The position numbers and the translations under genes were made by a program. This document shows, one piece after another, positions 40,061-49,968 of a DNA stretch of 64,000 bases. Every line of letters begins with the position of its first letter. Within the stretch, counting starts at the first letter, position 1. The stretch covers positions 682,001 to 746,000 of the forward strand of contig NZ_UWOD01000002.1 in NCBI RefSeq assembly GCF_900604335.1, given 5' to 3'. The notes beneath the pieces are model-generated. The model was not told the origin of the DNA and made no database searches. It saw only the letters and a program-made list of their open reading frames with translations. Origin of the DNA: Intestinibacillus sp. Marseille-P6563 (GTDB lineage Bacteria; Bacillota; Clostridia; Oscillospirales; Butyricicoccaceae).

Positions 40061-43000
40061 CAGTCCCATGAGTATGACCCGGTTGATCTCCAGAAAGTAC
40101 AGGACACACTCAATCAGGTATATGACCGCTTCGTTGCAAAGTATGGAGCCATCAACAGCAAAGGAAACATCCTCGCTTTTTCTGATGATGACCAATTCCC
40201 CTTGCTGCGCTCTATCGAGGATGAGCGGAAAGACAAGACCGGTTGGGATAAATCAGCGATCTTCACCAAAGCCACCATCCGTCCTTTCCGTCAGGTCAAC
40301 CATGCAGACACCGCCGAGGACGCCCTTCAAATCTGCCTGAATCACAAGCTGCGGGTGGATCTGCCCTATATGTCCTTCCTGACAGGAAAAGCCCCACAGG
40401 AGTTGGTGCAAGAGCTGGATACTCGCATCTATCTCAATCCCCAGAAATACTACGGTAATCCGCTGGAAGGATGGGAACTTGCAGAAGAATATCTCAGTGG
40501 TCATGTGCGGGATAAACTGCTCTACGCACGTCAGAAGGCAGCAGAAGAACCGGAACTCTTTGCCCGGAATGTAGAGGCTTTGGAGGAAGTACAGCCGGAG
40601 CCGCTGACTCCTGCTGACATCGAAGTGAATATGGGTGCCATCTGGGTTCCCATTGAGTATTACCGCCAATTCATGTATGAAACCTTCCAGACCAGCGGAT
40701 ATGAAAAGGTCATCGAGGGCGGCGACAACCGACACCGCATTGACATTGAGTATTTCTCCTATACCACGACCTGGCGTGTCACCAATAAAAATGCGGAACC
40801 GGATTCCGTAATGGTCAACCAGACTTTCGGAACCAAACGGAAAAATGCTTATGAGATTTTTGAGGATTGCCTTAATATGCAGTCCACTACTGTCCGTGAC
40901 CGGCAGGAATACATCAACGAAAAGGGCAACAAGTCGGTTAAATATGTAGTCAACGCACAGGAAACCATGATTGCCCGTGCCAAGCAGCAACAGATTCAGG
41001 AAGCATTTGCGTCCTGGGTTTGGAAAGAACCGGAGCGCCGGGATAGGCTTCTGCGCATCTACAATGAAACCTTCAACACAGTTCGCCCCCGTGAGTTTGA
41101 TGGGAGCCATCTCGTATTTCCCGGCATGAACACGGAGATGAAACTGCGGAAGCACCAGCTTGATTTTGCTGCCCGTGTCATCTATACCGGGACGGGGCTT
41201 GCCGCACATGAGGTAGGCGCCGGAAAGACCGCTGCTTTAATTGCCGCCGGGATGTACCTCAAAAACCTGGGAGCGATCCACAAGGCGGTGTTTGTGGTTC
41301 CCAATCCCCTGGTGGGCCAGTGGGCAACAGAATTCTACCGCTTTTTCCCCAACGCAAACCTTTTGGTATCCACCGCAGAGGATTTTACTCCCAAAAACCG
41401 CAACCGCTACATTTCTAAAATCGCCACCGGAGAATATGACGCAGTGATTCTGGCGCACAGCCAATTTGAGAAAATCCCAATCTCCACAGAGCGGCAGATT
41501 GCTATGCTGGAACGGCAGATCAACGATATTGAAAATGCAATCCATGAAATCAAGAGCGAAAATGGCGAGAATTGGTCTGTCAAGCAGATGGTCATTTTCC
41601 GCAAAAATCTGGATGAGCGGCTGAAAAAGCTGTCTGCCGAGGAAAAGAAAGACGATCTGCTGACCTTTGAGCAGCTCGGCGTAGATATGATGATGGTGGA
41701 CGAGGCGCACTTTTTCAAAAACTGCTTTGTCTTTACGAAGCTGCGGAATGTGGCTGGTATTACAACCTCAAGCAGTCAACGCGCCTTTGATATGCTGCTC
41801 AAATGCCAGTATTTACAGGAAACGAATCAGGGGCGCGGCGTAGTATTTGCGACCGGAACGCCAATCAGTAACTCGATTTCCGAACTGTTCGTCATGCAGC
41901 GGTATTTGCAGCCGCAGGAGTTGGAACGCTTCGGCTGGTCCTACTTCGATACCTGGATCGCCCATTTTGCAAAGAAAGCCTCTGTGCTGGAATTGAAGCC
42001 GGAGGGCGGCGGCTATCGGATGCGTGATCGCTTCGTCCGTTTCTACAATCTCCCTGAACTGATGGCTGTCTTTCGTGAGGTCGCTGACATCAAAACAGCG
42101 GATATGTTGGATATTCCCGGACTCCCGACTGTTCGCACTGGTAAAGCGGAGATTGTTTCGGTGGAAGCCACACCCGCACAGCAGGCGATCATGGCCGATT
42201 TTATTCTGCGGGCGGAAGCAATCCGAACCGGCCGAGTGAAGCCGGAAGAAGATAATATGCTGAAGCTGACCGGTGAGGCCCGCCTGATGGCGATTGACCC
42301 GCGCCTGATTCGACCGGATGCGGATGGTACAGGAAGTAAGTTGAGTGTCTGCATTGAGGATGTTTATCAGGTTTGGAAGGACACCGCCGCCTCTGCTTCC
42401 ACGCAGCTTGTCTTTTGTGATGTTGGCACTCCCAAAGCCGGGAAATTCAATGTATATGATGAAATAAGAAATGTGCTGCTGGCAAAGGGTGTGCCGGAAT
42501 CGGAGATAGCCTTTGTTCACGACGCCACTTCTGAAGCACAGCGGCAGGAACTGTTCGAGCGTACCCGCCAAGGAAAAGTCCGTATCTTAATCGGCAGCAC
42601 CAGCAAGCTGGGAACCGGCGTGAATGTTCAGAATAAGGTAATCTCCATTGACCATCTGGACTGTCCGTGGAAGCCCTCTGACATTACACAGCGAAATGGA
42701 CGTGGGGTACGGCAGGGCAACGAAAACCCGGAAATTATGATAAAGCAATTCGTAGCCAAAGGAACATTTGATGCGTATCTCTGGCAGATTCAGGAGCAGA
42801 AATTGCGCTATATCACGCAGATTCTCACCGGAAAACACATTGCCCGCTCTTGTGAGGATGTGGATGAAACCGTCCTGTCTGCCGCACAGTTCAAGGCGGC
42901 TGCTACCGACAATCCGATGGTCGCACAGAAGATGGAATTGGAAAACCGGGTCACGGAATTGAAAATCCTGCGGGGTGCGTGGAGCAATGAACAGCTTGCT

Positions 43001-43546
43001 TTGGAACACAAGGTTATGGAAGCCCCGGACCGGTGGGCTGATCTGGGATTTGCCAATCTGCTTGGACGGTATGAGGAAGCAAAAGCCCACAATGCCCCCA
43101 TTGCTGCGGAGCGGCAACGGCAAGCTGATGAAAGACGGGCGCAGCAAGACGCCCGTGAACAGCAGTTGGCACAAGAACGACAGGCCCGTTACGATTCCGC
43201 CATCCGTGAGGCCGAAGGAAATATTATGGCGGGAAAGGAGGTGATAAACCGGGAGATCAACGGCAAATCTCTCATTATGCAGCTCTTTCGTGAGCATGAA
43301 ATTCCTGTTCCTCTCAAAACACAGGGCTGGATCATCAATTCGCTTCACAGTATCCGGTACGATCCCCAAATTGGAGAATGGAACTACCGCTATTTCAAAG
43401 GCAGCCGGGACAGCACCAAAATGTTTGACCTGCTTGCCAAACTGTCCGCTGCGATTCAGACCCGACAGCAGTTTGAAGAACACGGGGAATCCCCGCCGGA
43501 CACCCCTGTGTTGGACTGTGAGGAAGAACAGGATATGGAACTATAA
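40040..43546 (+). pseudogene. SNF2-type helicase, C-terminal part of a giant ICE methylase/helicase
   Basis: 1168 residues are open from a junction near 40.05 kb; the GTG at 40040 follows a stop and is not a natural start. Walker A AAHEVGAGKTAALIAAGM, DEAH box MMVDEAHFFKN, motif III FATGTPISNS and motif VI DITQRNGRGVRQGN are all present, as is the coiled-coil C-terminus. In Tn1549-like elements this is the second half of a protein of over 2000 residues whose first half carries an N-6 DNA methylase. The lost N-terminus points to a large deletion. It ends 12 bp before IS110 copy 2. Confidence 0.82.
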
Positions 43547-43679
43547 ATCTGGTTTTTGAAAGATTAACTATTAAAAGTCAACCCCAAAAATGAATGGTGG
43601 TGGTGAAAAGAGATAGTTCAAGAAAGGTATAGCAAAGCAGAGGTCCGTAGGGACCCCGGCGTAGGCTAACAAGATGGAA

Positions 43680-44861
43680 TTAGGCCGCCAAGCTGCAATA
43701 AGGCTGTCTGGATCTTTCCAGGGCAAACAGCAGACGAACTAACTTTTTGGTGGCATGAGAAAGTGCGACATTGTAGTGTTTGCCTTCATCTCTTTTCTTA
43801 GCAAGGTAAGCAGCAAAGGTTGGGTCCCAGTGACAGACATACTTGGCTGCGTTGTAAAGAGCGTAGCGTAAGTATCGAGAGCCACGCTTCTCCATGTGGG
43901 GATAGCAATTTTTGAGCTGCCCGGACTGGTAAGTAGAAGGCGACATTCCGGCGTAGGCCAATAATTTGTCCGGCGACTCAAACCGAGAGAAGTCGCCGAT
44001 TTCAGCAAGAATCATGGCAGCCATACGAAAGCCCATGCCAGGGATAGTTATAATGGGAGACTGTATCTTGTCCATCATTGTCTCAATTTCAGCCTCGATT
44101 TCAGCGATCTCAGCATCCAATTCACGGATAAGCCGGATGGTATGTTGCAATTCCAGGGATTTGGCAGGCATACAGGACCCAACAGAATTCTGAGCAGCGC
44201 TCCGGATAGTAACAGCCATATCCCGACCGTAGCGACCTTTGGAGGCGTTTCCCAAAAGGGTTTTGAGCCTTGTCAGGTGTGCCTTGGCAATCTGTTTGGA
44301 ACCTGGAAACTCTTCCAGCAGAGCGTAGACAGTCGCCAAATGGAGAGAGGACACCAGCTTCTCCAGTTCAGGGAAGAGAATGCAAACCAGTCTGGAAATT
44401 GAGCTTTTCAGCTTTGCTCGTTCTTTCACCTTGTCAAAACGGTATCTGGTGAGTGACTTTAGTTCCTCGTTGTGATATGCTGTATTCGTGTAGGGTTTGA
44501 GGCCCACATCGGATAACAGCATAGCAGCAATGGTTCGAGCATCTACACGGTCGGTCTTGGTCTTTCGCAGGCTGAGACTTTTCCGGTAGAGGTTCGTGCG
44601 TAGGGGATTCAAGACATAGGTGGCCAGACCGTTGTCCAGAAGAAACCCAAGAATGTTGTAGCTGTAATGCCCGGTTGCCTCAAGCCCTACTTTTATTTTG
44701 TCCTGCGGTGTAGTACAAGCTCGAATTTTTTCCAGTAGAGCATCAAAACCGTCCATGTTGTTAGGGATAGTAAAAACATCCGCCAGGACTTCACCCTCTG
44801 AGCTTACAATGAAGCAATCATGCTTGTTTTTTGAGACATCAATGCCAACAGAAACTACCAT
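43680..44861 (-). CDS. IS110-family transposase (copy 2)
   Basis: 393 residues, no difference from the product at 27593-28774: DEDD domain (VGIDVSKNKHD, VGLEATGHYSYN) and Transposase_20 domain (ITIPGMGFRMAAMIL, YAGMSPSTYQSG). Both copies have complete flanks and could be active. It separates the helicase remnant from a short exported peptide gene. Confidence 0.95.
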   Translation of the reverse strand: MVVSVGIDVSKNKHDCFIVSSEGEVLADVFTIPNNMDGFDALLEKIRACTTPQDKIKVGLEATGHYSYNILGFLLDNGLATYVLNPLRTNLYRKSLSLRKTKTDRVDARTIAAMLLSDVGLKPYTNTAYHNEELKSLTRYRFDKVKERAKLKSSISRLVCILFPELEKLVSSLHLATVYALLEEFPGSKQIAKAHLTRLKTLLGNASKGRYGRDMAVTIRSAAQNSVGSCMPAKSLELQHTIRLIRELDAEIAEIEAEIETMMDKIQSPIITIPGMGFRMAAMILAEIGDFSRFESPDKLLAYAGMSPSTYQSGQLKNCYPHMEKRGSRYLRYALYNAAKYVCHWDPTFAAYLAKKRDEGKHYNVALSHATKKLVRLLFALERSRQPYCSLAA

Positions 44862-45106
44862 AACAAATACCTCCAGAGAAAATATGTGATGCTGTATCCA
44901 CAGTACACCTTACTTTTGTAGCCTTGTTCCACATAAACCGTCTGGCGGTATTTAACTGATTAACAAAATTGTAAGGGGCTGTGGTTGGAACCTTTCGTGA
45001 ACCATCTTGTGGTAGGAGCCGCCAACCAATCCACAGCATCCCTTACAGTGTAGCACAGCCCTTGGAGAGGGGCTCTAATAACTACTACTCTATAATACAA
45101 GGAGCC
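44862..45106 (-). ncRNA. Candidate bridge-RNA flank of IS110 copy 2
   Basis: Same 245-bp sequence as 28775-29019. It ends with an outward TATAAT and AAGGAGCC that lie directly in front of the next start codon. Confidence 0.45.
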
Positions 45107-45109
45107 AAT

Positions 45110-45205
45110 ATGAAAAAAGCAATTTTGAGCGTATCCGCTGCCGCCGCCATGATTGGCGGCCTTTTCTATTTTGGCTGGTATCGTAACCGCCACGGCGCCA
45201 ACTAA
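45110..45205 (+). CDS. Short membrane peptide
   Basis: 31 residues: MKKAILSVSAAAAMIGGLFY then FGWYRNRHGAN. One membrane segment with a basic end. The ribosome site AAGGAG is supplied by the IS110 end. Family unknown. Confidence 0.5.
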   Translation: MKKAILSVSAAAAMIGGLFYFGWYRNRHGAN

Positions 45206-45240
45206 GCAAACCGACCTGTCTGGAAGGAGGTGAAGCGATA

Positions 45241-45696
45241 TGCCGATGACAGCGACAATGGCGCCCTACACCCTTTTCATTCTGGATGATGATAGCCGCC
45301 AAGTGCGGCTATGGGGTGTCCACTGTAAAGCGGGCGCTGGATGAGTTGGTGAAAGCGGGGTATATCGTCAAGCAGGCCCGGTTTGACGAGCGTAAGAACG
45401 GCGGCCAGACCAGCAACCTCTATACTTTATGCTCTGACTTACTCTGCCCTGACGAGCCGGAAAACGCCCCTGTGCTGGAAGATGATGCGTCTGATGAATC
45501 CCCGGCAGTGCAGCCGGAAAGCGCCCCTGCGGATGCCTGTAACGCCCCCGATCCCACACCTGGGGAGCAGTCTGCCACTTTGCCGACAGCGGATTCCTAC
45601 TCCTTTGCGGATGGCTTTGAAACAAAAATCGGGCGGCAGAATTGCCGCCCGATTCGTATGTGGACTGGGGGGCAGTCCATTTTTATACCCCCTTGA
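45241..45696 (+). pseudogene. Replication-initiator HTH protein with internal deletion
   Basis: After GGAAGGAGG the frame starts MPMTATMAPYTLF, the usual beginning of a Clostridia element HTH protein. It then jumps, one base out of frame, to MIAAKCGYGVSTVKRALDEL and VKAGYIVKQARF at 45290, the recognition-helix half. Roughly the intervening first helices are missing. The rest (Asp/Pro-rich linker) ends in an unrelated tail. Confidence 0.7.
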
Positions 45697-45794
45697 ACCG
45701 TACAGGTGAACAGATACTTACGGATGAAGAAAAAAGTAATAGCTGGCCCAAAATTGCAAAAAATAAGACGGACAGGGGCCGTAACCCCTTGCCG

Positions 45795-46109
45795 TCAGTC
45801 ATCGGATTGCAGCCGGTTGATAAAGCCGATCAGCATAATCAGATCTTCGTCCTTGAGTTTTCTCATTCCGTCCATTGCTTTTCGGATCAGTTGGGGATTG
45901 ACTGCCTCGGTATCAAAAAACTGCAACGGGGTGATCTCAAAGTAATCGCAGATTTTCAGGAATTGAGCCATTGACGGGAGGGAACGCCCGGATGAAATCC
46001 CCTGGATATAACTCCGGTTCTGCCCTAAAGCCAAACTCATTTGATACTCTGACTCACCCTTTTTCAAACGCAATTCGGTGATCCGATTGCGGATAAATTC
46101 TTCATCCAT
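45795..46109 (-). CDS. XRE-family HTH regulator
   Basis: 104 residues after GAGGTGAGG. IRNRITELRLKKGESEYQMS, LALGQNRSYIQGISSGRSLP and FLKICDYFEITPLQFF form a standard Cro/C1 HTH; the C-terminal helix (LIRKAMDGMRKLKDEDLIML) is a dimerisation part. It is divergent from the SLOG gene and probably controls it. Confidence 0.85.
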   Translation of the reverse strand: MDEEFIRNRITELRLKKGESEYQMSLALGQNRSYIQGISSGRSLPSMAQFLKICDYFEITPLQFFDTEAVNPQLIRKAMDGMRKLKDEDLIMLIGFINRLQSDD

Positions 46110-46261
46110 ATCCTCACCTCGCTACATACAAGGATAGCAGATGAAACGCTTGGATAATGAACATAGTATGTGTTATAATATTGTTTATATACTGCTTTAC
46201 GCCGTTTTAATTGCGTTATTTTCTGTTTATATGCGTGAAAGTGCAGAACGAGGTGAGATTG

Positions 46262-46804
46262 GTGAAAAACACTTATAGCTGCGCCGTTACCGGGCATCGT
46301 CCAAGCCGCTTCAAATTCAAGTATGCGGAGGATTACTCCCTCTGCAAAAAAATTAAAAAAACCATGCGGGAGGTTTTTCAGAAACTGCATGATGAAGAAT
46401 CTGTCCGGCGCTTTTATGTGGGCGGCGCTTTGGGCGTGGATATGTGGGCGGCGGAAGAAATTCTCCGCTTGAAGGAGCAGCCTGGATATGGTGACATTGA
46501 GTTGATCGTAGCCCTGCCGTTTGTCGGCCATGATTCCAAGTGGGATGAACGAAGCAAGCGCCGGATGGAGTTTATCCTGCGGCATTGCAGCCAAAAAGAA
46601 GTGATTGGGGACGAGGACTGCCGGGAGAGTTATATCAAAAGGAATTGCTACATGGTGGATCAGGCTGACTACCTGGTAGCGGTTTATGATGATAAGCGAA
46701 ATTTGCGTTCGGGAACCATGCAATGTGTCGGGTATGCAAGGAAGAACAATGTTCCGGTAGTTCTGATTCACCCAGACACAGCCAATATAACCTACCCAAT
46801 GTAA
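46262..46804 (+). CDS. SLOG-domain protein (DUF1273/YpsA-like)
   Basis: 180 residues from GTG 46262, after GAGGTGAG. CAVTGHRPSRFKFKY, FYVGGALGVDMWAAEEILRL, LIVALPFVGHD and YLVAVYDDKRNLRSGTM define the Rossmann-like SLOG fold, which binds nucleotides or nucleotide-derived ligands. In mobile elements such proteins sit near stress or defence genes; the ligand here is unknown. Confidence 0.82.
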   Translation: MKNTYSCAVTGHRPSRFKFKYAEDYSLCKKIKKTMREVFQKLHDEESVRRFYVGGALGVDMWAAEEILRLKEQPGYGDIELIVALPFVGHDSKWDERSKRRMEFILRHCSQKEVIGDEDCRESYIKRNCYMVDQADYLVAVYDDKRNLRSGTMQCVGYARKNNVPVVLIHPDTANITYPM

Positions 46805-46922
46805 GCTACCCAAGAGCGCCGGGCGTGACCTTCTTTGGGCTTGCATTTGGCGCCTTTTATATTGTAAATACAAGCATTAACACACCAGCACTTATGCAAT
46901 AATTCATATTTTGTGCCTTGTA

Positions 46923-47125
46923 TCCTTTATTGCATGGCTCGCCGCACTGGTCATGTGTTCAGTCGGGAACAGCTCTACAATGCGGCCTAGGGCGAGGACT
47001 ATGAATTAGGCACCAATACCGTGGACAACACGATCTGGCGCCTACGGAACAAGCTGGAGTCTGATCCCAGGCACCCCACCTACATCAAGACTGTATTTCG
47101 AGTGGGATACAAAATTGAAAAATAG
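46923..47125 (+). pseudogene. Winged-helix gene fragment with TAG (copy 1 of 3)
   Basis: Reads LYCMARRTGHVFSREQLYNAA, stop, then GEDYELGTNTVDNTIWRLRN to RVGYKIEK. Relative to the intact copy at 53504-53920 the first half is missing and the Trp codon TGG is TAG (46988-46990). Confidence 0.85.
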
Positions 47126-47442
47126 TATGCCAAAAGCATTGAGCATGATGATCTACTGGCTCTGCGCTTGGCGTGGGGGCTGTATGCCTCTGCGTCCGGC
47201 GCTCTTTTTATTCCTGTTCTATCGGGAAGTTTGGCAATTCTTCCAGCAGCTTCATAATCAAGTGCTGCGTCATATCTCGTGTTCAGCATATAAATTGTGG
47301 CGCTACTACACCCTATAATTTATATTTCCTGGCTTGTTCTATCATCACGGAACAAAGTATAATAAGTCTATCAGAACCCACGGCTGTGAAAAAGACGGGA
47401 GTTAGATAATCAGGACTGGATGCCAACAGTTATATTTACGAG
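47126..47442. other. Non-coding joint between winged-helix fragment and vanR-like gene
   Basis: GCGTCCGGCGCTC then TTTTT (47196-47215) looks like a terminator end. On the minus strand MTQHLIMKLLEELPNF then PIEQE and stop (around 47218-47283) looks like the last codons of a lost gene. Nothing else is seen before the vanR promoter. Confidence 0.4.
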
Positions 47443-47460
47443 CTTAGGAAATTCTTAATC
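47443..47460 (+). promoter_or_regulatory. VanR-type box upstream of the vanR-like gene
   Basis: CTTAGGA-AATT-CTTAATC: direct 7-mers 11 bp apart. GCTTAGGAAATT resembles the published VanR recognition sequence TCGTANGAAATT. An extended -10 (TGCTATAAA, 47506-47513... TATAAA at 47508-47513) follows. The same box precedes the ABC genes. Confidence 0.6.
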
Positions 47461-47546
47461 AAATTTCATGCAATTCGTTGAGATTAGCTTAGCAAAAATT
47501 GATATGCTATAAATAAATGGTGTTGTTATATAGATGGAGGGGTTAG

Positions 47547-48242
47547 ATGCCAGAAAAAATCTTAGTTGTTGACGATGAACAGGATATAGCAGATTTGCTG
47601 GAAGTATATTTGCAAAATGAAAATTATACTGTATACAAGTTTTATTCCGCAAGAGAAGCATTAGATTGTATTGAAAAACAAGAAATTGATCTCGCTATAC
47701 TTGATATAATGTTGCCGGATGTAAATGGATTCTCAATTTGCCAGAAGATTCGGGAAAAGTACACCTACCCTATAATTATGCTGACTGCAAAGGATGAAGA
47801 AACAGACAAGATAACAGGACTAACATTAGGGGCAGACGATTATGTGACAAAGCCTTTTCGTCCCCTTGAATTGATTGCAAGGGTAAAGGCACAGTTGCGA
47901 AGATATAAGAAATATAGTTCGGTTCAAACCGAAAATCGTGTTGCCTCCATTCTGACTTATAAGAGACTGGCACTTAACACGCAGACTTATGAATGTACGT
48001 TGAATGGCGTTCCTATCTCTCTAACTCCAACAGAGTTTTCTATCCTGCGTATTCTACTTGAAAAGCAAGGTGTGGTTGTAAGCCTTGAAGATTTATTCCA
48101 CATGGTATGGAAAGACGAATATTATAGTAAAAACAGCAGCACAATTACTGTTCATGTTCGGCATTTAAGAGAAAAATTGCAGGACACCGCAGAGAAGCCG
48201 CAATATATAAAAACAGTGTGGGGTATTGGGTATAAGATATAA
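47547..48242 (+). CDS. VanR-like response regulator (OmpR family)
   Basis: 231 residues. Receiver: KILVVDDEQDIADLLEVYL, phosphoacceptor Asp53 in ILDIMLPD, TAKDEETDKITGLTLGADDY and TKPFRPLELIARVKAQLRRY with Lys102. Winged helix: LTPTEFSILRILLEKQG, TITVHVRHLREKL and YIKTVWGIGYKI. It is closest in pattern to VanR of vancomycin-resistance clusters, yet no vanH, A/B, X genes follow. vanZ-like and vanS-like genes come next, so it likely controls the neighbouring ABC exporter. Confidence 0.9.
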   Translation: MPEKILVVDDEQDIADLLEVYLQNENYTVYKFYSAREALDCIEKQEIDLAILDIMLPDVNGFSICQKIREKYTYPIIMLTAKDEETDKITGLTLGADDYVTKPFRPLELIARVKAQLRRYKKYSSVQTENRVASILTYKRLALNTQTYECTLNGVPISLTPTEFSILRILLEKQGVVVSLEDLFHMVWKDEYYSKNSSTITVHVRHLREKLQDTAEKPQYIKTVWGIGYKI

Positions 48243-48264
48243 ATAACTATGGTTGGAGATTGAT

Positions 48265-48765
48265 ATGAGGAAAAAATCGCACTTTATTACACCAGTTCTA
48301 TTTTTATTGTATTTGGTACTATTGGTATGGATTATTCTATTTAAGCTGCAATTCTCCATTGCAGACTTGGATCGGATGCGAGAAATCAACCTAATTCCTT
48401 TCTACTACAAAGAAGAAGTCAGTTTTCATGCGACAGAAGTTTTGGAGAATGTATTGATTTTTGTACCGTTTGGAATATATCTTTGCCTGATTTTCAAGAA
48501 ACTCCGTTTTAGTGGCAAACTATTTCTGATTGCTGGAATGAGCGTGCTGCTGGAACTTTGCCAATATGTTTTGGCAGTAGGAAGATCTGATGTTACAGAC
48601 CTTATTACAAATGTTTCAGGCGGTTTGATTGGAGTCTTTCTCTATAACACCATTGTCCGGCTGTTTCATAATCAGAAAAGAGTAGATCAAATAATTATTA
48701 TTTCTGCCACTATTGTAACTGTAATTGTTGGCGGAGGATTGCTATTCTTGCTTGCCGTAAACTAA
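48265..48765 (+). CDS. VanZ-family membrane protein
   Basis: 166 residues from ATG 48265 after GGAG. Four membrane segments; NLIPFYYKEEVSFHATEVLE-NVLIFVPFG and GMSVLLELCQY, GRSDVTDLITNVSGGLIG are VanZ hallmarks. VanZ proteins can raise tolerance to teicoplanin and other lipid-II-binding glycopeptides by an unclear mechanism. Placement between vanR- and vanS-like genes is unusual. Confidence 0.88.
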   Translation: MRKKSHFITPVLFLLYLVLLVWIILFKLQFSIADLDRMREINLIPFYYKEEVSFHATEVLENVLIFVPFGIYLCLIFKKLRFSGKLFLIAGMSVLLELCQYVLAVGRSDVTDLITNVSGGLIGVFLYNTIVRLFHNQKRVDQIIIISATIVTVIVGGGLLFLLAVN

Positions 48766-49844
48766 TGGGGGTGAAAGTTTTGAAGAATAGTTGTTATGCC
48801 ATCGAGAAAAGGCTTTGTTCGCATCTATTTTTGTTTTTGGCCTTATATGCAATGATTGGCTTTGCTGGATTATTGCTGTCAAATTATGTTTTGGAATTGT
48901 TCCCGTCCCCGATCTGCACATGGATTTCTCAACGGTTAGATATATTCTTTGCGTTGTATTTAATCATTGGCTTTTGCGGCATTTTCTATTTTTACTGGAA
49001 AAAACCGTGGAGATATTTGAATGAGGTTATAAATGCCACAGAAATTATCTATGAGCAGAACAACCATGCTATCGAATTATCAGAACCGCTTCGGGCAGTT
49101 GAAAGCCAGATGAACCAGATTAAAATGTCCGTACTTTTAAGCCAACAGGCTGCAAAGGAAGCTGAAATAAAGAAAAATGAAATGGTAATGTATCTGGCAC
49201 ACGATATTCGTACACCTTTGACAACAGTGATAGGATATTTGAGCCTACTTAACGAAGCAACCGATATGCCAGCAGAGCAAAAAGCCAAATATATTGGCAT
49301 TGCGCTGGATAAGTCAGAGCGACTGGAAACCCTAATCAACGAATTGTTTGAGATTACGCGCTACCATACCAATACCGTTCAAATAGAGAAGCAATCAGTT
49401 GATTTATATGCTTTGCTTTCCCAAGTCATTGATGATTTCTACCCTACTCTTTCCGCAAAAGGAAATACAACGGAAGTATCTATGGACGATGGCTTAACTG
49501 TTATGGGCGATCCCGAAAAACTTGCCAGAGTATTTAATAATCTGTTGAAAAATGCAGTATCATACTGTTATGCCAATACTAAAATATGTATATCTGCAAA
49601 AAAGAAAAATCGTTATGCTGTTGTGATTTTTCAGAATTGCGGGCCAACCATCCCAGCAGAGCAGCTAAATTCAATTTTTGATAAATTCAACCGTTTAGAC
49701 GAGGCCAGAACATCCAATACAGGTGGGGCTGGTTTAGGTCTTTCGATTGCAAAAGAAATTGTAAATCTACATGGTGGAGAAATAACCGCACAAAGCCAAA
49801 ACGAGATGATAACATTTACGGTTACAATACCACTTGCAGATTAA
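48765..49844 (+). CDS. VanS-like sensor histidine kinase
   Basis: 359 residues; the first codon overlaps the vanZ stop by one base. Two N-terminal membrane segments, HisKA with YLAHDIRTPLTTVIGYL (His146), and HATPase with FNNLLKNAVSYC, IFDKFNRLDEAR and GGAGLGLSIAKEIV. It senses an envelope signal and phosphorylates the VanR-like partner. No ribosome site fits ATG 48765 well; GGGGGTG would suit TTG 48780 instead, so the start is uncertain by five codons. Confidence 0.9.
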   Translation: MGVKVLKNSCYAIEKRLCSHLFLFLALYAMIGFAGLLLSNYVLELFPSPICTWISQRLDIFFALYLIIGFCGIFYFYWKKPWRYLNEVINATEIIYEQNNHAIELSEPLRAVESQMNQIKMSVLLSQQAAKEAEIKKNEMVMYLAHDIRTPLTTVIGYLSLLNEATDMPAEQKAKYIGIALDKSERLETLINELFEITRYHTNTVQIEKQSVDLYALLSQVIDDFYPTLSAKGNTTEVSMDDGLTVMGDPEKLARVFNNLLKNAVSYCYANTKICISAKKKNRYAVVIFQNCGPTIPAEQLNSIFDKFNRLDEARTSNTGGAGLGLSIAKEIVNLHGGEITAQSQNEMITFTVTIPLAD

Positions 49845-49848
49845 AAAT

Positions 49849-49866
49849 CTTAGGATTTTCTTAGGA
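49849..49866 (+). promoter_or_regulatory. VanR-type box upstream of the ABC genes
   Basis: CTTAGGA-TTTT-CTTAGGA, two perfect heptamers 11 bp apart, same arrangement as 47443-47460. It starts directly after the vanS stop codon. Confidence 0.62.
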
Positions 49867-49891
49867 GTATTCCACACCAAAATTAGAGATT

Positions 49892-49940
49892 GTAAAGCCT
49901 CTGTTCGCTACAATAAGTAGTGAGCAGAGGCTTTACTTTT
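49892..49940 (+). terminator. Terminator/attenuator between vanS-like and ABC genes
   Basis: GTAAAGCCTCTG pairs with CAGAGGCTTTAC, and CTAC with GTAG inside, then TTTTG. Since the VanR-type box lies before it, it may also act as a leader attenuator for the ABC operon. Confidence 0.72.
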
Positions 49941-49968
49941 GTTTGAAAATGGAAAAGGAGTGATGATG

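Larger units (their letters stand above)
43558..45106 (-). mobile_element. IS110-family insertion sequence, copy 2
   Basis: Identical in plan and 16,087 bp from copy 1, same orientation. It starts with GAAAGATT at 43558 and ends at AAGGAGCC 45106. Recombination between the two copies would delete the CptIN, replication and mobilisation genes. Confidence 0.88.

Noticed and set aside
47547..49844. Complete vancomycin resistance cluster
   Set aside because: Only vanR-, vanZ- and vanS-like genes are present; no D-Ala-D-Lac or D-Ser ligase, dehydrogenase or dipeptidase is seen.
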